Positions 41,857 through 50,478 are shown, counted from the first letter of the stretch. The stretch is 64,000 bases of DNA from Clostridia bacterium (GCA_017463865.1 JAFTOI010000035.1:1-64000); one strand, 5' to 3'. Program-made: numbers and translations. Notes: generated by a model from the letters alone, not told the origin.

Positions 41857-41896
41857 ATTTATCAAAACAATAACGATAACAGTATAGGAGTTTGCG

Positions 41897-42796
41897 ATGG
41901 AGCTTACCCAGATCCGCTATTTTCTTGAGGTCGCATCGACTCAGCACATGACCCGCTCAGCCGAGCGTCTGCATATTGCACAGCCTGCCCTGACCCAGGC
42001 CATCCGCCGCCTGGAGCGAGATCTCGGCGTGCCGCTTTTTGCAGCCCGGGGGCGGGGGATCGTGCTGACCGAATATGGCCGCTTCCTGCAGGAGCGGCTC
42101 ACGCCGCTGATGCAGGAATTGGACGAAATCCCCAGCTTGCTGCAGACAATGGCGCAATTGGAGGAAGCCACCATCCACCTCAACGTTCTCGCCGCCTCGG
42201 CACTGGTGACCGAGGCGATCATTGCCTACCGCAAGACCCATCCCGATCTGCATTTCAAGCTTTCCCAGCATGACGATGGTCATCTCTATGATATTGGCAT
42301 CACCACGCGCCTCTTCTACCAGCCCCCCGAAACCGCAAGCAAGCACATCCATGTTTGCACCGAGCAAATCTATCTGGCCGTGCCGCATGGCCATCCCTTT
42401 GCCGCGCGTGCAGGCATTTCACTTGACGAGGCTGCAGATGAGGGCTTCATCTCGCTGATGGGCTCCCGCCAGCTGCGGCATATTTGTGACCGCTACTGCC
42501 GTGAGGCCGGGTTTGCGCCGAAGATCATTTTCGAGAGCGACAGCCCGGCAGCGGTACAAAACATGATCGCGGCCAACATGGGGGTGGGCTTTTGGCCGGA
42601 ATTCACCTGGGGCGCTGTTGACCCACTGCGGGTGGCACTGGTGCCGATCACAGTCCCGCTTTGCCGCCGCGACCTTATCCTCGACTGCCGCCATAACAAA
42701 ACCGACTCTGCCGCCGTGGACGGCTTCTTCGCGTTTTTGAAGGGATATTTCATGCCGAACGCCAAACCACAGATTTTTTCGACAACTTCCCATTGA
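41897..42796 (+). CDS. LysR family transcriptional regulator
   Basis: A 299-residue regulator with the N-terminal winged HTH (residues 1-60, MELTQIRYFLEVASTQHMTRSAERLHIAQPALTQAIRRLERDLGVPLF). A C-terminal substrate-binding-like domain follows, with a well-formed linker helix. It is probably activated by an aromatic or metabolic ligand. A TAGGAG site precedes the ATG. It is divergent from the PQ-loop and SGNH genes, in the usual LysR arrangement. Confidence 0.9.
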   Translation: MELTQIRYFLEVASTQHMTRSAERLHIAQPALTQAIRRLERDLGVPLFAARGRGIVLTEYGRFLQERLTPLMQELDEIPSLLQTMAQLEEATIHLNVLAASALVTEAIIAYRKTHPDLHFKLSQHDDGHLYDIGITTRLFYQPPETASKHIHVCTEQIYLAVPHGHPFAARAGISLDEAADEGFISLMGSRQLRHICDRYCREAGFAPKIIFESDSPAAVQNMIAANMGVGFWPEFTWGAVDPLRVALVPITVPLCRRDLILDCRHNKTDSAAVDGFFAFLKGYFMPNAKPQIFSTTSH

Positions 42797-42880
42797 TGGA
42801 TTTGTTTTCGCCAAAATATCGCAAAAACCATGACCCTCGATTATGACCGCGCGGCAGTAAGACCGGAGGCTGAACCAAAC

Positions 42881-42909
42881 AAAAAAATCGCTGCCGCAAA
42901 TGCGGCAGC
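42881..42909 (-). terminator. Terminator of rpiR-type gene
   Basis: GCTGCCGC (42890-42897), loop, GCGGCAGC (42902-42909), with seven A on the plus strand giving a T-run in the minus-strand RNA. It lies 11 bases after the stop at 42920. Confidence 0.8.
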
Positions 42910-42919
42910 CCTGCTGATT

Positions 42920-43660
42920 TCATTCGTTCTGTGTAATCATATACTCCACAATGGTTCTCGTGATGATGAACAGCCCCAGCCGCGAGGTGCTGCCGAACAG
43001 GCGGTTCGGCGCGATGCTCTGCGAACAGCCGTAGACCGCGATGTCGGCGACCTCATCCAGCGCCGTCCCCTCAGTCAGGCAGCAGACCGCCACTGTCGCC
43101 CCCATCTTTTTGGCCAGCTTGGCCCCGATACAGAGCTCGGGCGTTGAATTCCGCACCGACAGGATCACCACAAAGTCGTTCGGCTTGACCAGCAGGTCGA
43201 GCCGGCGCATCATCTCCGAGTCGGCAATGGGGTAGACGTTGATCCGCTGGCACTGCAGCTGGAAGGCGAACTCCTCGGCCACCACCGACGTCAGGCCGTT
43301 GGCCAGCAGATAGACCACCTCAGCCTCTTTGATCCGCTGCGCGATCCTCAGGATGGCGTCAATGTCGATGCGCTTGATGGTCTCTAAGCACTCGGTATGG
43401 GATTTGGAGAGGATTCGGTTCATCTCGTAGGCCTGCTGATCGGTCCGCGCGTCCTCGGTGAGACGGAACTTCATCTCAGACAGCGAGGCGAAGCCACACT
43501 TGCGGATGGCACGCGAGACGGTCGAGTTGGACACGAACGCCCCCTCGGCGATATCCGAGATGGACAGCAGATTGATGATGCCCTGCTGGCGGTTGATGTA
43601 TTCGATCACCGACCGCTCGGCCTCGGACAGCCGCTGGCCGGGCATGCAGATGAGGGTCAT
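42920..43660 (-). CDS. RpiR/MurR family transcriptional regulator
   Basis: A 246-residue regulator. The N-terminal HTH_6 (about 1-75, IADIAEGAFVSNSTVSRAIRKCGFASLSEMKFRL-like) is followed by a SIS sugar-isomerase domain (about 100-230) with VVYLLANGLTSVVAEEFAFQLQ and DFVVILSVRNSTPELC. Such regulators respond to phosphorylated sugars or amino sugars. The gene is the second of a unit with the upstream dehydrogenase gene (48-base gap) and probably regulates it. AAGGAGG precedes the ATG. Confidence 0.9.
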   Translation of the reverse strand: MTLICMPGQRLSEAERSVIEYINRQQGIINLLSISDIAEGAFVSNSTVSRAIRKCGFASLSEMKFRLTEDARTDQQAYEMNRILSKSHTECLETIKRIDIDAILRIAQRIKEAEVVYLLANGLTSVVAEEFAFQLQCQRINVYPIADSEMMRRLDLLVKPNDFVVILSVRNSTPELCIGAKLAKKMGATVAVCCLTEGTALDEVADIAVYGCSQSIAPNRLFGSTSRLGLFIITRTIVEYMITQNE

Positions 43661-43708
43661 GGCAGGCGCCTCCTTCCGTTGCGCTAATTCGATCGCCTCC
43701 CGGCGGAC

Positions 43709-44716
43709 TCAGGCCTTGATCTCGACGAGCACCTTGCCGGCGCGGACGTTGGTCCGGGTGCGCAGCTCCTCCTCGACTTCGTCCATCTGCAGCGTGCCGC
43801 TGATGAGCTTCTCGGGCTCGAGCGCGCCCGAGGCCAGCAGATCAAGCGCGCGCTGGGTCGTGCGCGGGTTGACGAAGGAGGTCTTGATGGTCAGCTCCTT
43901 GGTGAAGGCATCGTAGACCGAAACGGGCAGCAGGTCGGCCTCATCCGCAACGCCGAAGAGCACGACCGTCGCGCCCTTGCCGGCGACGCGGAGCGCCGTC
44001 TTCTGCGCCGGACTGATGCCGACGCACTCGATGACGCGGTCGATGTTGGTGGTGGCGACCAGCTCAGCCACAGCGGCCTCGTCGGCGGGGGAGAGGAAAC
44101 GGGACGCGCCCATCCCAAGGGCGGCCTCGCGCTTAGACTCGTTGGTCTCGAGGACGATGATCTCGCCCGCACCGGCCAGGCGGATCAGCTGAAGCATCAT
44201 GGCGCCGATGGCGCCGAAGCCGACCAGCGCGACCTTCTGGCCGGGCTGGATAGCGAGCAGATCAATGCCGTGCAGGCAGCAGGAGAGGGGCTCGGCCAGC
44301 GCGGCGGCCCTCATATCAACGCCTGCGGGGACGTGGTAGACGTTTTCCACAGGCGCGACGACAAACTCGGCCATGCCCTTGACCACACCGCGGGCATTTT
44401 CGCAGAAGCTGGGCATGCCCTTCTGACAGAAGGAGCACTTGCCGCAGCTCCAGTTGGGGTCGACCGTGACCGGGTCGCCGACGGCGTAACCCGTCACACC
44501 CTCGCCGACCTCGGCAACATAGCCCGAGATCTCATGCCCCAGCGGAACGGGATACTTGATGGGGTGCGTGTTCTTCTTGCCGTCAAATTTGTGCAGGTCA
44601 CTGCCGCAGATGCCGCACCACGCAACGGCGACCTTCACCGTGCCGGGCGTGACGGGAGCAACAGGAAAATCGGCCAGCCGCGCGTCGTGGGGGCCGTAAA
44701 GTACAACTGCTTTCAT
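43709..44716 (-). CDS. Zinc alcohol/polyol dehydrogenase
   Basis: A 335-residue medium-chain dehydrogenase. The catalytic zinc ligands are Cys in CGICGSDLH and the His-Glu pair in GHEISGYV. The structural zinc cysteines are in CGKCSFCQKGMPSFC. The cofactor fold has GFGAIGAMMLQL. It belongs to the threonine/sorbitol/polyol-dehydrogenase type and probably oxidises a polyol or sugar acid to its keto form with NAD+. The ATG is preceded by GGAGGA. It is co-transcribed with the RpiR gene. Confidence 0.9.
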   Translation of the reverse strand: MKAVVLYGPHDARLADFPVAPVTPGTVKVAVAWCGICGSDLHKFDGKKNTHPIKYPVPLGHEISGYVAEVGEGVTGYAVGDPVTVDPNWSCGKCSFCQKGMPSFCENARGVVKGMAEFVVAPVENVYHVPAGVDMRAAALAEPLSCCLHGIDLLAIQPGQKVALVGFGAIGAMMLQLIRLAGAGEIIVLETNESKREAALGMGASRFLSPADEAAVAELVATTNIDRVIECVGISPAQKTALRVAGKGATVVLFGVADEADLLPVSVYDAFTKELTIKTSFVNPRTTQRALDLLASGALEPEKLISGTLQMDEVEEELRTRTNVRAGKVLVEIKA

Positions 44717-44835
44717 GGATGTATCCTCCGATTTGTCGAAATGGAATCAATTCTATTTTTTATTATAGCATACCTTGGCGCGAAAATGTTACCAAAATCG
44801 AAAAAAATCAACAGAAAAAGTGAAAAACAAAATCA

Positions 44836-44855
44836 GGCTCCCTCTCCGAGGGAGG
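44836..44855. repeat. CCCTC-type repeat, partial copy
   Basis: The short dyad GGCTCCCTCTCCGAGGGAGG corresponds to one end of the longer repeat at 52518-52563. It lies between the dehydrogenase start and the ABC ATPase terminator. Confidence 0.5.
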
Positions 44856-44880
44856 CATGAAGGAGACCAGAGATCAAACA

Positions 44881-44902
44881 AGGGAAGCCCCGGGGCTTCC
44901 CT
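44881..44902 (-). terminator. Terminator of ABC operon
   Basis: AGGGAAGCCCCGGGGCTTCCCT is a near-perfect palindrome, followed on the minus strand by a short T-rich tail. It lies 10 bases beyond the stop of the ATPase gene at 44912. Confidence 0.65.
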
Positions 44903-44911
44903 TGCGGTGAT

Positions 44912-45706
44912 TCAGTTCAGCAGTGCGCGGTCGTTGGCGAACTCCTGCCCGCTGGCCTTCGAGAACTGCTCGAGCAGCATGTCGACGGTGAGGTTCTTCT
45001 TCTCCTCGCCGCTGACATCGAAGATAATGCGGCCGGCGTTCATCATGATCAGCCGGTTGCCGTGCGCGATGGCATCTTTCATGTTGTGCGTGATCATCAG
45101 CGCGGTCAGCTTTTCCTCGTTGATCAGCTTATCGGTCAGCTCGAGCACCTTGGCCGCAGTCTTCGGGTCAAGGGCGGCAGTATGCTCATCGAGAAGCAGC
45201 AGCTTCGGGCGGTTCATGGTCGCCATCAGCAGGGTGACCGCCTGCCGCTGGCCGCCCGAGAGCAGGCCCACACGGGTGGTGAGACGATCCTCAAGGCCGA
45301 GGTCAAGCGTTTTCAGCATCTCACGATACTGCTCACGCTCCTTGTTCGTGATGGCCCAGCGGAGGGTGCGGCGCTTGCCGCGGCGCTGTGCCAGCGCGAG
45401 GTTTTCCTCCAGCCACATGTTGGCGGCGGTGCCCATCATCGGGTCCTGGAAAACGCGGCCGAGGAAGGCGGCGCGCTTGTACTCGGGCATGGGCGTGACG
45501 TCGGTGCCGTCAATGATGATCTGCCCTGCGTCGGGCTTCCAAACACCGGCGATGGCGTTGAGCATGGTGCTCTTGCCCGCGCCGTTGCCGCCGATGACGG
45601 TGACAAAGTCGCCGTCGTTCAGCTTCAGATCAAGCCCATTGAGGGCCAGCTTGGCGTTGACGGTGCCGGGGTTGAAGGTCTTCGAGATATTCTTCAGTTC
45701 GAGCAT
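44912..45706 (-). CDS. ABC transporter ATPase, TrpZ-like
   Basis: A 264-residue ATPase. Walker A is GGNGAGKST (39-47), the signature is LLSGGQRQ and Walker B is LLLLDEHTAALD, with a switch His in MITHNM. It energises import by the upstream permease. Its stop and the permease's are adjacent (1-base gap), so translation is coupled. The family is often annotated as a tryptophan or other hydrophobic substrate importer (TrpXYZ); the substrate is uncertain. Confidence 0.92.
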   Translation of the reverse strand: MLELKNISKTFNPGTVNAKLALNGLDLKLNDGDFVTVIGGNGAGKSTMLNAIAGVWKPDAGQIIIDGTDVTPMPEYKRAAFLGRVFQDPMMGTAANMWLEENLALAQRRGKRRTLRWAITNKEREQYREMLKTLDLGLEDRLTTRVGLLSGGQRQAVTLLMATMNRPKLLLLDEHTAALDPKTAAKVLELTDKLINEEKLTALMITHNMKDAIAHGNRLIMMNAGRIIFDVSGEEKKNLTVDMLLEQFSKASGQEFANDRALLN

Positions 45707-46600
45707 TTACTTCGCCTCCTTCTTCTTCGGTCTGGCGAAATACTTCGCTTTCCAGTACGGGACGGCAAGGAAGACGGCCACGACCAGAGCAGAGAGCATC
45801 TTGAGGAGGTCAGTGTCAAGGCCAAGCCAGATGACCAGCTGGTACACGATGTAGTAAATCACACCGCCGGCGATGACGGCCAGCAGCTTGAGGGCGAAGT
45901 TGGACGTGATCTTGCCGAAAATGGCGTCGCCAATGATGACGGCGGCCAGGCCGATGACGATGGCGCCGCGGCCCATGTTGATGTCGGCGAAGCCCTGATA
46001 CTGCGCCAGCAGCGCACCCGACAGGGCGACGATGCCGTTGGAGAGGACAAGGCCGAGGATCTTGTTGAAGCTGGTGTTGATGCCCTGCGCGTGGCTCATC
46101 TGCAGGTTGCAGCCGGTGGCGCGGACGCCGCAGCCGATCTCGGTACCGAAGAACCAATAGAGCAGCGCGATAATGACGCCGACAACGGCCAGCAGAAGCA
46201 GGATCGACTTGCCCCGCTCGAGCTGGGTGACAAGGACATCATAGGTGCGGGCGGACAGACCCTGGTTGGCCTTGCTGTCCATGATCTTGAGGTTGACCGA
46301 CCAGAGGATCAGCTGGGTCAGAATACCCGCGAGGATGGGCGGTATACCCATGAAGGTGTGGAAGAGGCCGGTCAAAAGGCCGGTCAGCATACCCGCGACC
46401 ATAGCGACGAGCATAGCGACCCAGACATTGACGCCGGCAATGACCAGCATGGCACAGACGGCCGCGCCGGTGGTGATCGACCCGTCGACCGTCAGGTCGG
46501 CCATGTCGAGCAGTTTATAGGTGATATATACGCCGATGGCCATCAGACCCCAGATGATACCCTGGGCGATGGCCCCCGGCAGCGCGTTGAGAAAACTCAT
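45707..46600 (-). CDS. ABC transporter permease, TrpY/LivH-like
   Basis: A 297-residue membrane protein with eight or nine transmembrane segments. It resembles branched-chain amino-acid-type permeases (GAIAQGIIWGLMAIGVYITYKLLDMADLTVDGSI, TGCNLQMSHAQGINTSFNKIL, GNIVALSG-like). It forms the channel of the three-gene importer between the binding protein and the ATPase. ATG follows a weak site; the gap to the upstream gene is 37 bases. Confidence 0.9.
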   Translation of the reverse strand: MSFLNALPGAIAQGIIWGLMAIGVYITYKLLDMADLTVDGSITTGAAVCAMLVIAGVNVWVAMLVAMVAGMLTGLLTGLFHTFMGIPPILAGILTQLILWSVNLKIMDSKANQGLSARTYDVLVTQLERGKSILLLLAVVGVIIALLYWFFGTEIGCGVRATGCNLQMSHAQGINTSFNKILGLVLSNGIVALSGALLAQYQGFADINMGRGAIVIGLAAVIIGDAIFGKITSNFALKLLAVIAGGVIYYIVYQLVIWLGLDTDLLKMLSALVVAVFLAVPYWKAKYFARPKKKEAK

Positions 46601-46637
46601 GCGTACTGTCTCCGATGTTTATTCAGTTGCCGGTCGA

Positions 46638-47606
46638 TCACTCGATGGCAGTGTAGCCCTCGGGAACGGTGACACCGAGTGCTTCGCAGATGGACTTGTT
46701 GTACTTCTTGACGGGGTTCGGGTCGTACTCAATGGCCATGGTGGAGATGTCAGCGCCGTTCTTGAGGATGTCGGCAGCCATCTTACCGGTCTTGTAGCCG
46801 ATCTCATAGTAGCTGATGGACAGGGTGAAGGTGCCGCAGCCCTTACAGATGCCTTCCTCGCCGGCGAAAACCGGAACCTTCTTGGGCAGGCAGATGTTGT
46901 TGATGGTCTCGGTGCAGGAAGCAGCAGTGTTATCGGTGGGGATATAGATCAGGTCGCAGTCGTTGGCGGCCTTCTCTACGATGGTGGCAATGTCGTTGGA
47001 GTCAGCAAAGGCGTAGTCGTTGACAGTCAGGCCCTTGCCCTCGAGGTACTCGCGGACGACCTTGACCTGATAAGCCGAGTTGGGCTCAGCCGAGCAGTAG
47101 AGCATGCCGACGGTCTTGGCGTTCGGGAAGAGGTCGATCATCATCTGAGCCTGCTCACTGAGGGGAGCGAGGTCGGAGGTGCCCGAGATGTTGCCGCCGA
47201 CGGTACCGGTGAAGTTCTCGATATTCAGTGCAACACCGTACTCGGTGATAGAGGTGCCGAGAATCGGAATGGTCGTGGTGGAAGCGGCAGCGGCCTGGAG
47301 GGCAGCGGTGGCGTTAGCCATGATCAGGTCAACATTCTTCGAAACGAAGTCGTTGGCGATAGTGGTGCACACGGCGGTGTCACCGGCGGCGTTCTGATAG
47401 AGGAAGGTCACATTTTCTTCGCCCAGCTCGTCCTTAACGGCCTGCTTAAAGCCTTCGGTGGCGGCGTCGAGGGCGTCATGGGTGACCAGCTGGCTGATAC
47501 CGATGGTGTAGGACTTCTTCTCGCCGCAGGCGGTAGCCGAAAAGGCGACGGTGACGAGCATCGTCAGGGCAAGTGCAAGCACGAGAGCTTTTTTGAGGGT
47601 CTTCAT
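46638..47606 (-). CDS. ABC transporter substrate-binding lipoprotein, TrpX-like
   Basis: A 322-residue lipoprotein with signal and lipobox ATAC (Cys27). The body matches the PF04392-type ABC substrate-binding family (IGISQLVTHDALDAATEGFKQ, LGTSITEYGVAL, GNISGTSDLAPLSEQAQMMIDLFP, GMLYCSAEPNSAYQ). TrpX proteins bind tryptophan or related ligands, but closely related members bind other small molecules. It is the first gene of a complete three-gene importer, unlike the three orphan lipoproteins. GGAGT precedes the ATG. Two hairpins lie in its leader. Confidence 0.9.
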   Translation of the reverse strand: MKTLKKALVLALALTMLVTVAFSATACGEKKSYTIGISQLVTHDALDAATEGFKQAVKDELGEENVTFLYQNAAGDTAVCTTIANDFVSKNVDLIMANATAALQAAAASTTTIPILGTSITEYGVALNIENFTGTVGGNISGTSDLAPLSEQAQMMIDLFPNAKTVGMLYCSAEPNSAYQVKVVREYLEGKGLTVNDYAFADSNDIATIVEKAANDCDLIYIPTDNTAASCTETINNICLPKKVPVFAGEEGICKGCGTFTLSISYYEIGYKTGKMAADILKNGADISTMAIEYDPNPVKKYNKSICEALGVTVPEGYTAIE

Positions 47607-47637
47607 AGCATGTACTCCTTTGATGTGTTCAATTGAT

Positions 47638-47695
47638 TTTGCAAATGCGTCTGTTGCATTTGCAAACTTCTGATGAAAATTTTCAATTTTTCATC
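47638..47695 (-). promoter_or_regulatory. Two hairpins in leader of TrpX-like operon
   Basis: TTTGCAAATGC with GCATTTGCAAA (47638-47666, 11-bp perfect arms, 7-base loop), and GATGAAAA with TTTTCATC (47672-47695). Both lie between the promoter -10 and the start codon on the minus strand. They may form an attenuation or protein-binding structure. Confidence 0.55.
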
Positions 47696-47707
47696 GGTGT
47701 AGTCATT

Positions 47708-47736
47708 ATTATACATCTATACGCCCCAAAAGTCAA
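47708..47736 (-). promoter_or_regulatory. Promoter of TrpX-like operon
   Basis: On the minus strand there are TTGACT (47736-47731), a 17-base spacer and TATAAT (47713-47708). The leader of about 100 bases carries the hairpins at 47638-47695. Confidence 0.85.
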
Positions 47737-47778
47737 GGCTTTTTCGTCAAATCCGCAAAGAAAAAATTTTCATTTCCT

Positions 47779-48636
47779 TCACAATTTCCGGTTTGCACCG
47801 GTCATTTGCGCATCATCGCCATCCGCCTCACCGGCCCGGGCCAGCGCACGATATTCAGATGGGGTCAGGCCGGTGAAGGTCTTGAAAGTCTCACGGAAAT
47901 AGGTGGGCGAGTGAAAGCCGTTCTCGGCCGCAATGTCGTCAATTGAGCGGTCGGTGGCGCGCAGGGCCTGCGCCGCCCGCTCAACGCGGAACTCGTTGCG
48001 GAGCCTGACCGGCGTCGTGCCCAGCTCCCGCCGGAAAAGATGATAAAGCCGCGACTCGCTGACGCAGACCCGGGCGGCCAGCGCGCCGATGTCGAAGTCG
48101 GCGGCGCAGTTCTGCTCGATGTACGCAGCCGCGTCGAGCAGAGCAGGATTGTGCTTCACCGGCGGCTCGGCGCGCAGGTGGGGGAGCACATCGGCGTAAA
48201 AGCCGTAATAGAGCCCGATGGCCCGCACGCGGTCGACGCGCTGCTCAGTCGCGAAGAGGTCGAAAATCTGCCGGAAGATCGCCTCAGTCTCGGAAGTGGA
48301 AAGCGCGTCGATGCGCTGGATGACGTAGCGGTCGGTGTTGGCCAGATCGAGCTTGCGGTTGATGATGTGGAAGTTGAAGAACTCGATCTCAGGCGAGCCG
48401 CGCCAGACAGCCGTGAAGCGCTGCCCCTCGGGGATGTAGATCAGCGAGCCCTCCGCGAACTCGAGCGTCCGGCCAAGGGTGTGGACGGCCACCGCCCCGC
48501 GCCGGACGAAGACGAAGCTCGTAAATTCCGAGCCGTTGGCGGTGTCGAAATAGTGGGTCTGCGCCATTCGCCTGTGCCCGACATGCAGCTCGGACATGCA
48601 GAGCGTTTTTGTGTATATCTTGCTGCTGACAAACAT
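47779..48636 (-). CDS. AraC family transcriptional regulator
   Basis: A 285-residue regulator with an N-terminal cupin-like sensor (GSLIYIPEGQRFTAVWRG) and the C-terminal AraC HTH pair (about 180-275, ARVCVSESRLYHLFRRELGTTPVRLR and AAENGFHSPTYFRETFKTFTGLTPSEYR). It is divergent from the six-gene operon starting at 48754, and the promoters overlap face to face within a symmetric sequence. It is thus the likely regulator of that operon and of itself. Confidence 0.88.
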   Translation of the reverse strand: MFVSSKIYTKTLCMSELHVGHRRMAQTHYFDTANGSEFTSFVFVRRGAVAVHTLGRTLEFAEGSLIYIPEGQRFTAVWRGSPEIEFFNFHIINRKLDLANTDRYVIQRIDALSTSETEAIFRQIFDLFATEQRVDRVRAIGLYYGFYADVLPHLRAEPPVKHNPALLDAAAYIEQNCAADFDIGALAARVCVSESRLYHLFRRELGTTPVRLRNEFRVERAAQALRATDRSIDDIAAENGFHSPTYFRETFKTFTGLTPSEYRALARAGEADGDDAQMTGANRKL

Positions 48637-48678
48637 GATTCTCCCTCCAAAAACAGCAGAATTGTTTCGCTATACGGC

Positions 48679-48718
48679 ACTATACCATATTTACAGCCAT
48701 TTGTCAATATGGTATAAT
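48679..48718. promoter_or_regulatory. Overlapping divergent promoters with 11-bp inverted repeat
   Basis: The plus promoter is TTTACA (48690-48695), 17 bases, TATAAT (48713-48718). The minus promoter is TTGACA (48707-48702), 17 bases, TATAGT (48684-48679). TATACCATATT (48681-48691) and AATATGGTATA (48706-48716) are perfect inverted arms 14 bases apart, spanning both promoters. A dimeric regulator here would affect both directions. Confidence 0.75.
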
Positions 48719-48753
48719 AGCATCAGAGACAAAAACCGCAAAGGAGAATTGTG

Positions 48754-49497
48754 ATGGCAAAGAAAACCGTTCTCATCACCGGCGGCGCGTCGGGCATCGG
48801 GCTGCTCTGCGGCCAGTGCTACGCCCGCGAGGGGGCACAGGTCGTCCTCGTCGACTTCAACCGCGAAGCCCTCGACGCCGCTGTCGCCGAGATCGCCGCC
48901 TACCCTGCCGATGTCCTCGGCGTCTGCATCGACATCCGCGACTACGACAAGGTCTGCGAGGCCCGCGACGCGGCCGTCGACCGCTTCGGCTCGATCGACA
49001 TCCTCATCAACTGCGCCGGCGGCGCCGAGACCCGCATCCTCGGCATCAAGGAAGAGTTCAAGGACGCCCCCATCTCGGTCTACGACTTCGGCATCGACGT
49101 CAACCTCAAGGGCGCGCTCTACTTCGACCACGCCGTCATGGCGCAGATGGCCAAGCAGATGAGCGGCGTCATCATCCACATGGGCTCGATCACCGGCGCC
49201 GAGGGCTGCGCACACAACATCGCCTACTCGGCCTCGAAAAGCGCCCTCATGAACGGTATGACCATCTCGATGGCGCAGTACGGCGCAAAATATAACGTCC
49301 GCTGCGTCTGCATCGCCCCCGGCCCCGTCCTGACCCGCCCCGCCATGGCCAAGATGGAAACCATGGTCGGCCGCGCCGCCGAGCCGCAGGAGATCGTCGA
49401 CATGATCATGTACGCCGCCTCGGACAAGGGCGCCTTCATCAACGGCACCACCATCCTCATCGACGGCGGCCGCAACGCCATGCGGCGGGTGAAGTGA
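48754..49497 (+). CDS. SDR family oxidoreductase
   Basis: A 247-residue short-chain dehydrogenase. It has the cofactor motif TGGASGIG (residues 8-15), DILINCAGG, the catalytic MGSITG with Ser, and YSASKSA (Tyr, Lys). It ends GTTILIDGGRNAM as in classical SDRs. The start at 48754 is an ATG 7 bases after AAGGAG; a GTG codon directly before it is also in frame. It is the first gene of a six-gene operon, followed by the dehydroquinase-like gene after 10 bases. It probably oxidises a polyol or ring alcohol. Confidence 0.88.
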   Translation: MAKKTVLITGGASGIGLLCGQCYAREGAQVVLVDFNREALDAAVAEIAAYPADVLGVCIDIRDYDKVCEARDAAVDRFGSIDILINCAGGAETRILGIKEEFKDAPISVYDFGIDVNLKGALYFDHAVMAQMAKQMSGVIIHMGSITGAEGCAHNIAYSASKSALMNGMTISMAQYGAKYNVRCVCIAPGPVLTRPAMAKMETMVGRAAEPQEIVDMIMYAASDKGAFINGTTILIDGGRNAMRRVK

Positions 49498-49507
49498 GGG
49501 CAGCACC

Positions 49508-50275
49508 ATGACCCACACCCCCACCTTCCTCGGGCAGAATCGCCCGCTCAATACCTGCCTGATCCAGATCGACACCGTCGCCGAAGCCCGCGACCTCGCC
49601 CGCAACGGCGCCTTCGCCGGCTGCGACGCCTTCGCGCTCCAGCTGGAGCAGTTCTCGCCCGCCGAGCGCACCGAGAAGAACATCAAGACCATCTTCGCCC
49701 AGATGGGCAGCCGCCCGATCTACGTCACCAACTACCGTCGGCACGCCAACGGCGACGCCTCCGATGACGAGCTGCTCGAAGGGCTGCTTGACGCCCGCCG
49801 CTGGGGGGCGACTCTGCTTGACGTGATGGGCGACTACTACGACCCGACGCCGGGCGAGCTGACGATGGATCCCACCGCCATCGAGCGGCAGAAGGCGGCG
49901 ATCGAGCGCATCCATGCCGAGGGCGGTGAGGTGCTGATGTCCTCCCATGTGCTGAAGTTCACCCCCGCCGAGGAGGTGCTGCGCATTGCTCTCGAGCATC
50001 AGGCGCGGGGCGCGGACGCGGCAAAGATCGTCACAGCGGCGAACTCCGACGAAGAAGAGCTCGAGAACCTGCGCATCACGGCGTTGCTGAAGAAGGAGCT
50101 GGAGATCCCCTTCCTCTTTCTCTCGGGCGGCACGCACAACCAGCGCCACCGCCTCTTCGGGCCGATGTTCGGCTGCGCGATGTGGCTTAGTGTGCCCGAG
50201 CATCACCGCCGCTCGACCAAGAGCCAGCCCCTCTGCCGCGCAGTCAGCGATATTGCGCGAGCATTCCCGTGGTGA
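49508..50275 (+). CDS. Class I dehydroquinase-like aldolase-fold protein
   Basis: A 255-residue protein with class I 3-dehydroquinate dehydratase (AroD) features. His147 in MSSHVLKFTP and Lys173 in AAKIVTAANSDEEEL sit at the correct spacing for the catalytic His and Schiff-base Lys. The AroD Glu in the D-V-E segment is replaced by Met107 (LLDVMGDY). The C-terminal NQRHRLFGPMFGCAMW recalls the AroD SR...FGS end. It may dehydrate a cyclic polyol such as dehydroquinate, or a different keto-substrate. The context with SDR and MDR dehydrogenases suggests catabolism, not shikimate synthesis. Confidence 0.7.
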   Translation: MTHTPTFLGQNRPLNTCLIQIDTVAEARDLARNGAFAGCDAFALQLEQFSPAERTEKNIKTIFAQMGSRPIYVTNYRRHANGDASDDELLEGLLDARRWGATLLDVMGDYYDPTPGELTMDPTAIERQKAAIERIHAEGGEVLMSSHVLKFTPAEEVLRIALEHQARGADAAKIVTAANSDEEELENLRITALLKKELEIPFLFLSGGTHNQRHRLFGPMFGCAMWLSVPEHHRRSTKSQPLCRAVSDIARAFPW

Positions 50276-50336
50276 CAACTGCATTTGATTTTATGAAAAA
50301 CCATACGCAAATTTTTGCGCACAAACGCAACACCCC

Positions 50337-50409
50337 TGTCATTCTGAGGAGCGAAGCGACGAAGAATCTTTGTCGAAGGAAAAGATCCTTCGCTTCGCTC
50401 AGGATGACA
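50337..50409. repeat. 73-bp hairpin repeat, copy 2 (inverted)
   Basis: It starts TGTCATTCTGAGGAGCGAAG and ends CGCTCAGGATGACA, inverted relative to the copies at 20655 and 63582. It lies between the dehydroquinase-like gene (stop 50275) and the quinone-oxidoreductase-like gene (start 50479). Confidence 0.85.
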
Positions 50410-50478
50410 CGACGAATCGTTTAGCGATCAAGATATTCGTCTGATTTTTCTGAAACCGATAGAAAAGAGGTACCGTCT

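Noticed and set aside
45062..46672. Open frame of about 536 codons on the plus strand
   Set aside because: Antisense to the ABC ATPase and permease genes, which have complete Walker motifs and membrane segments.
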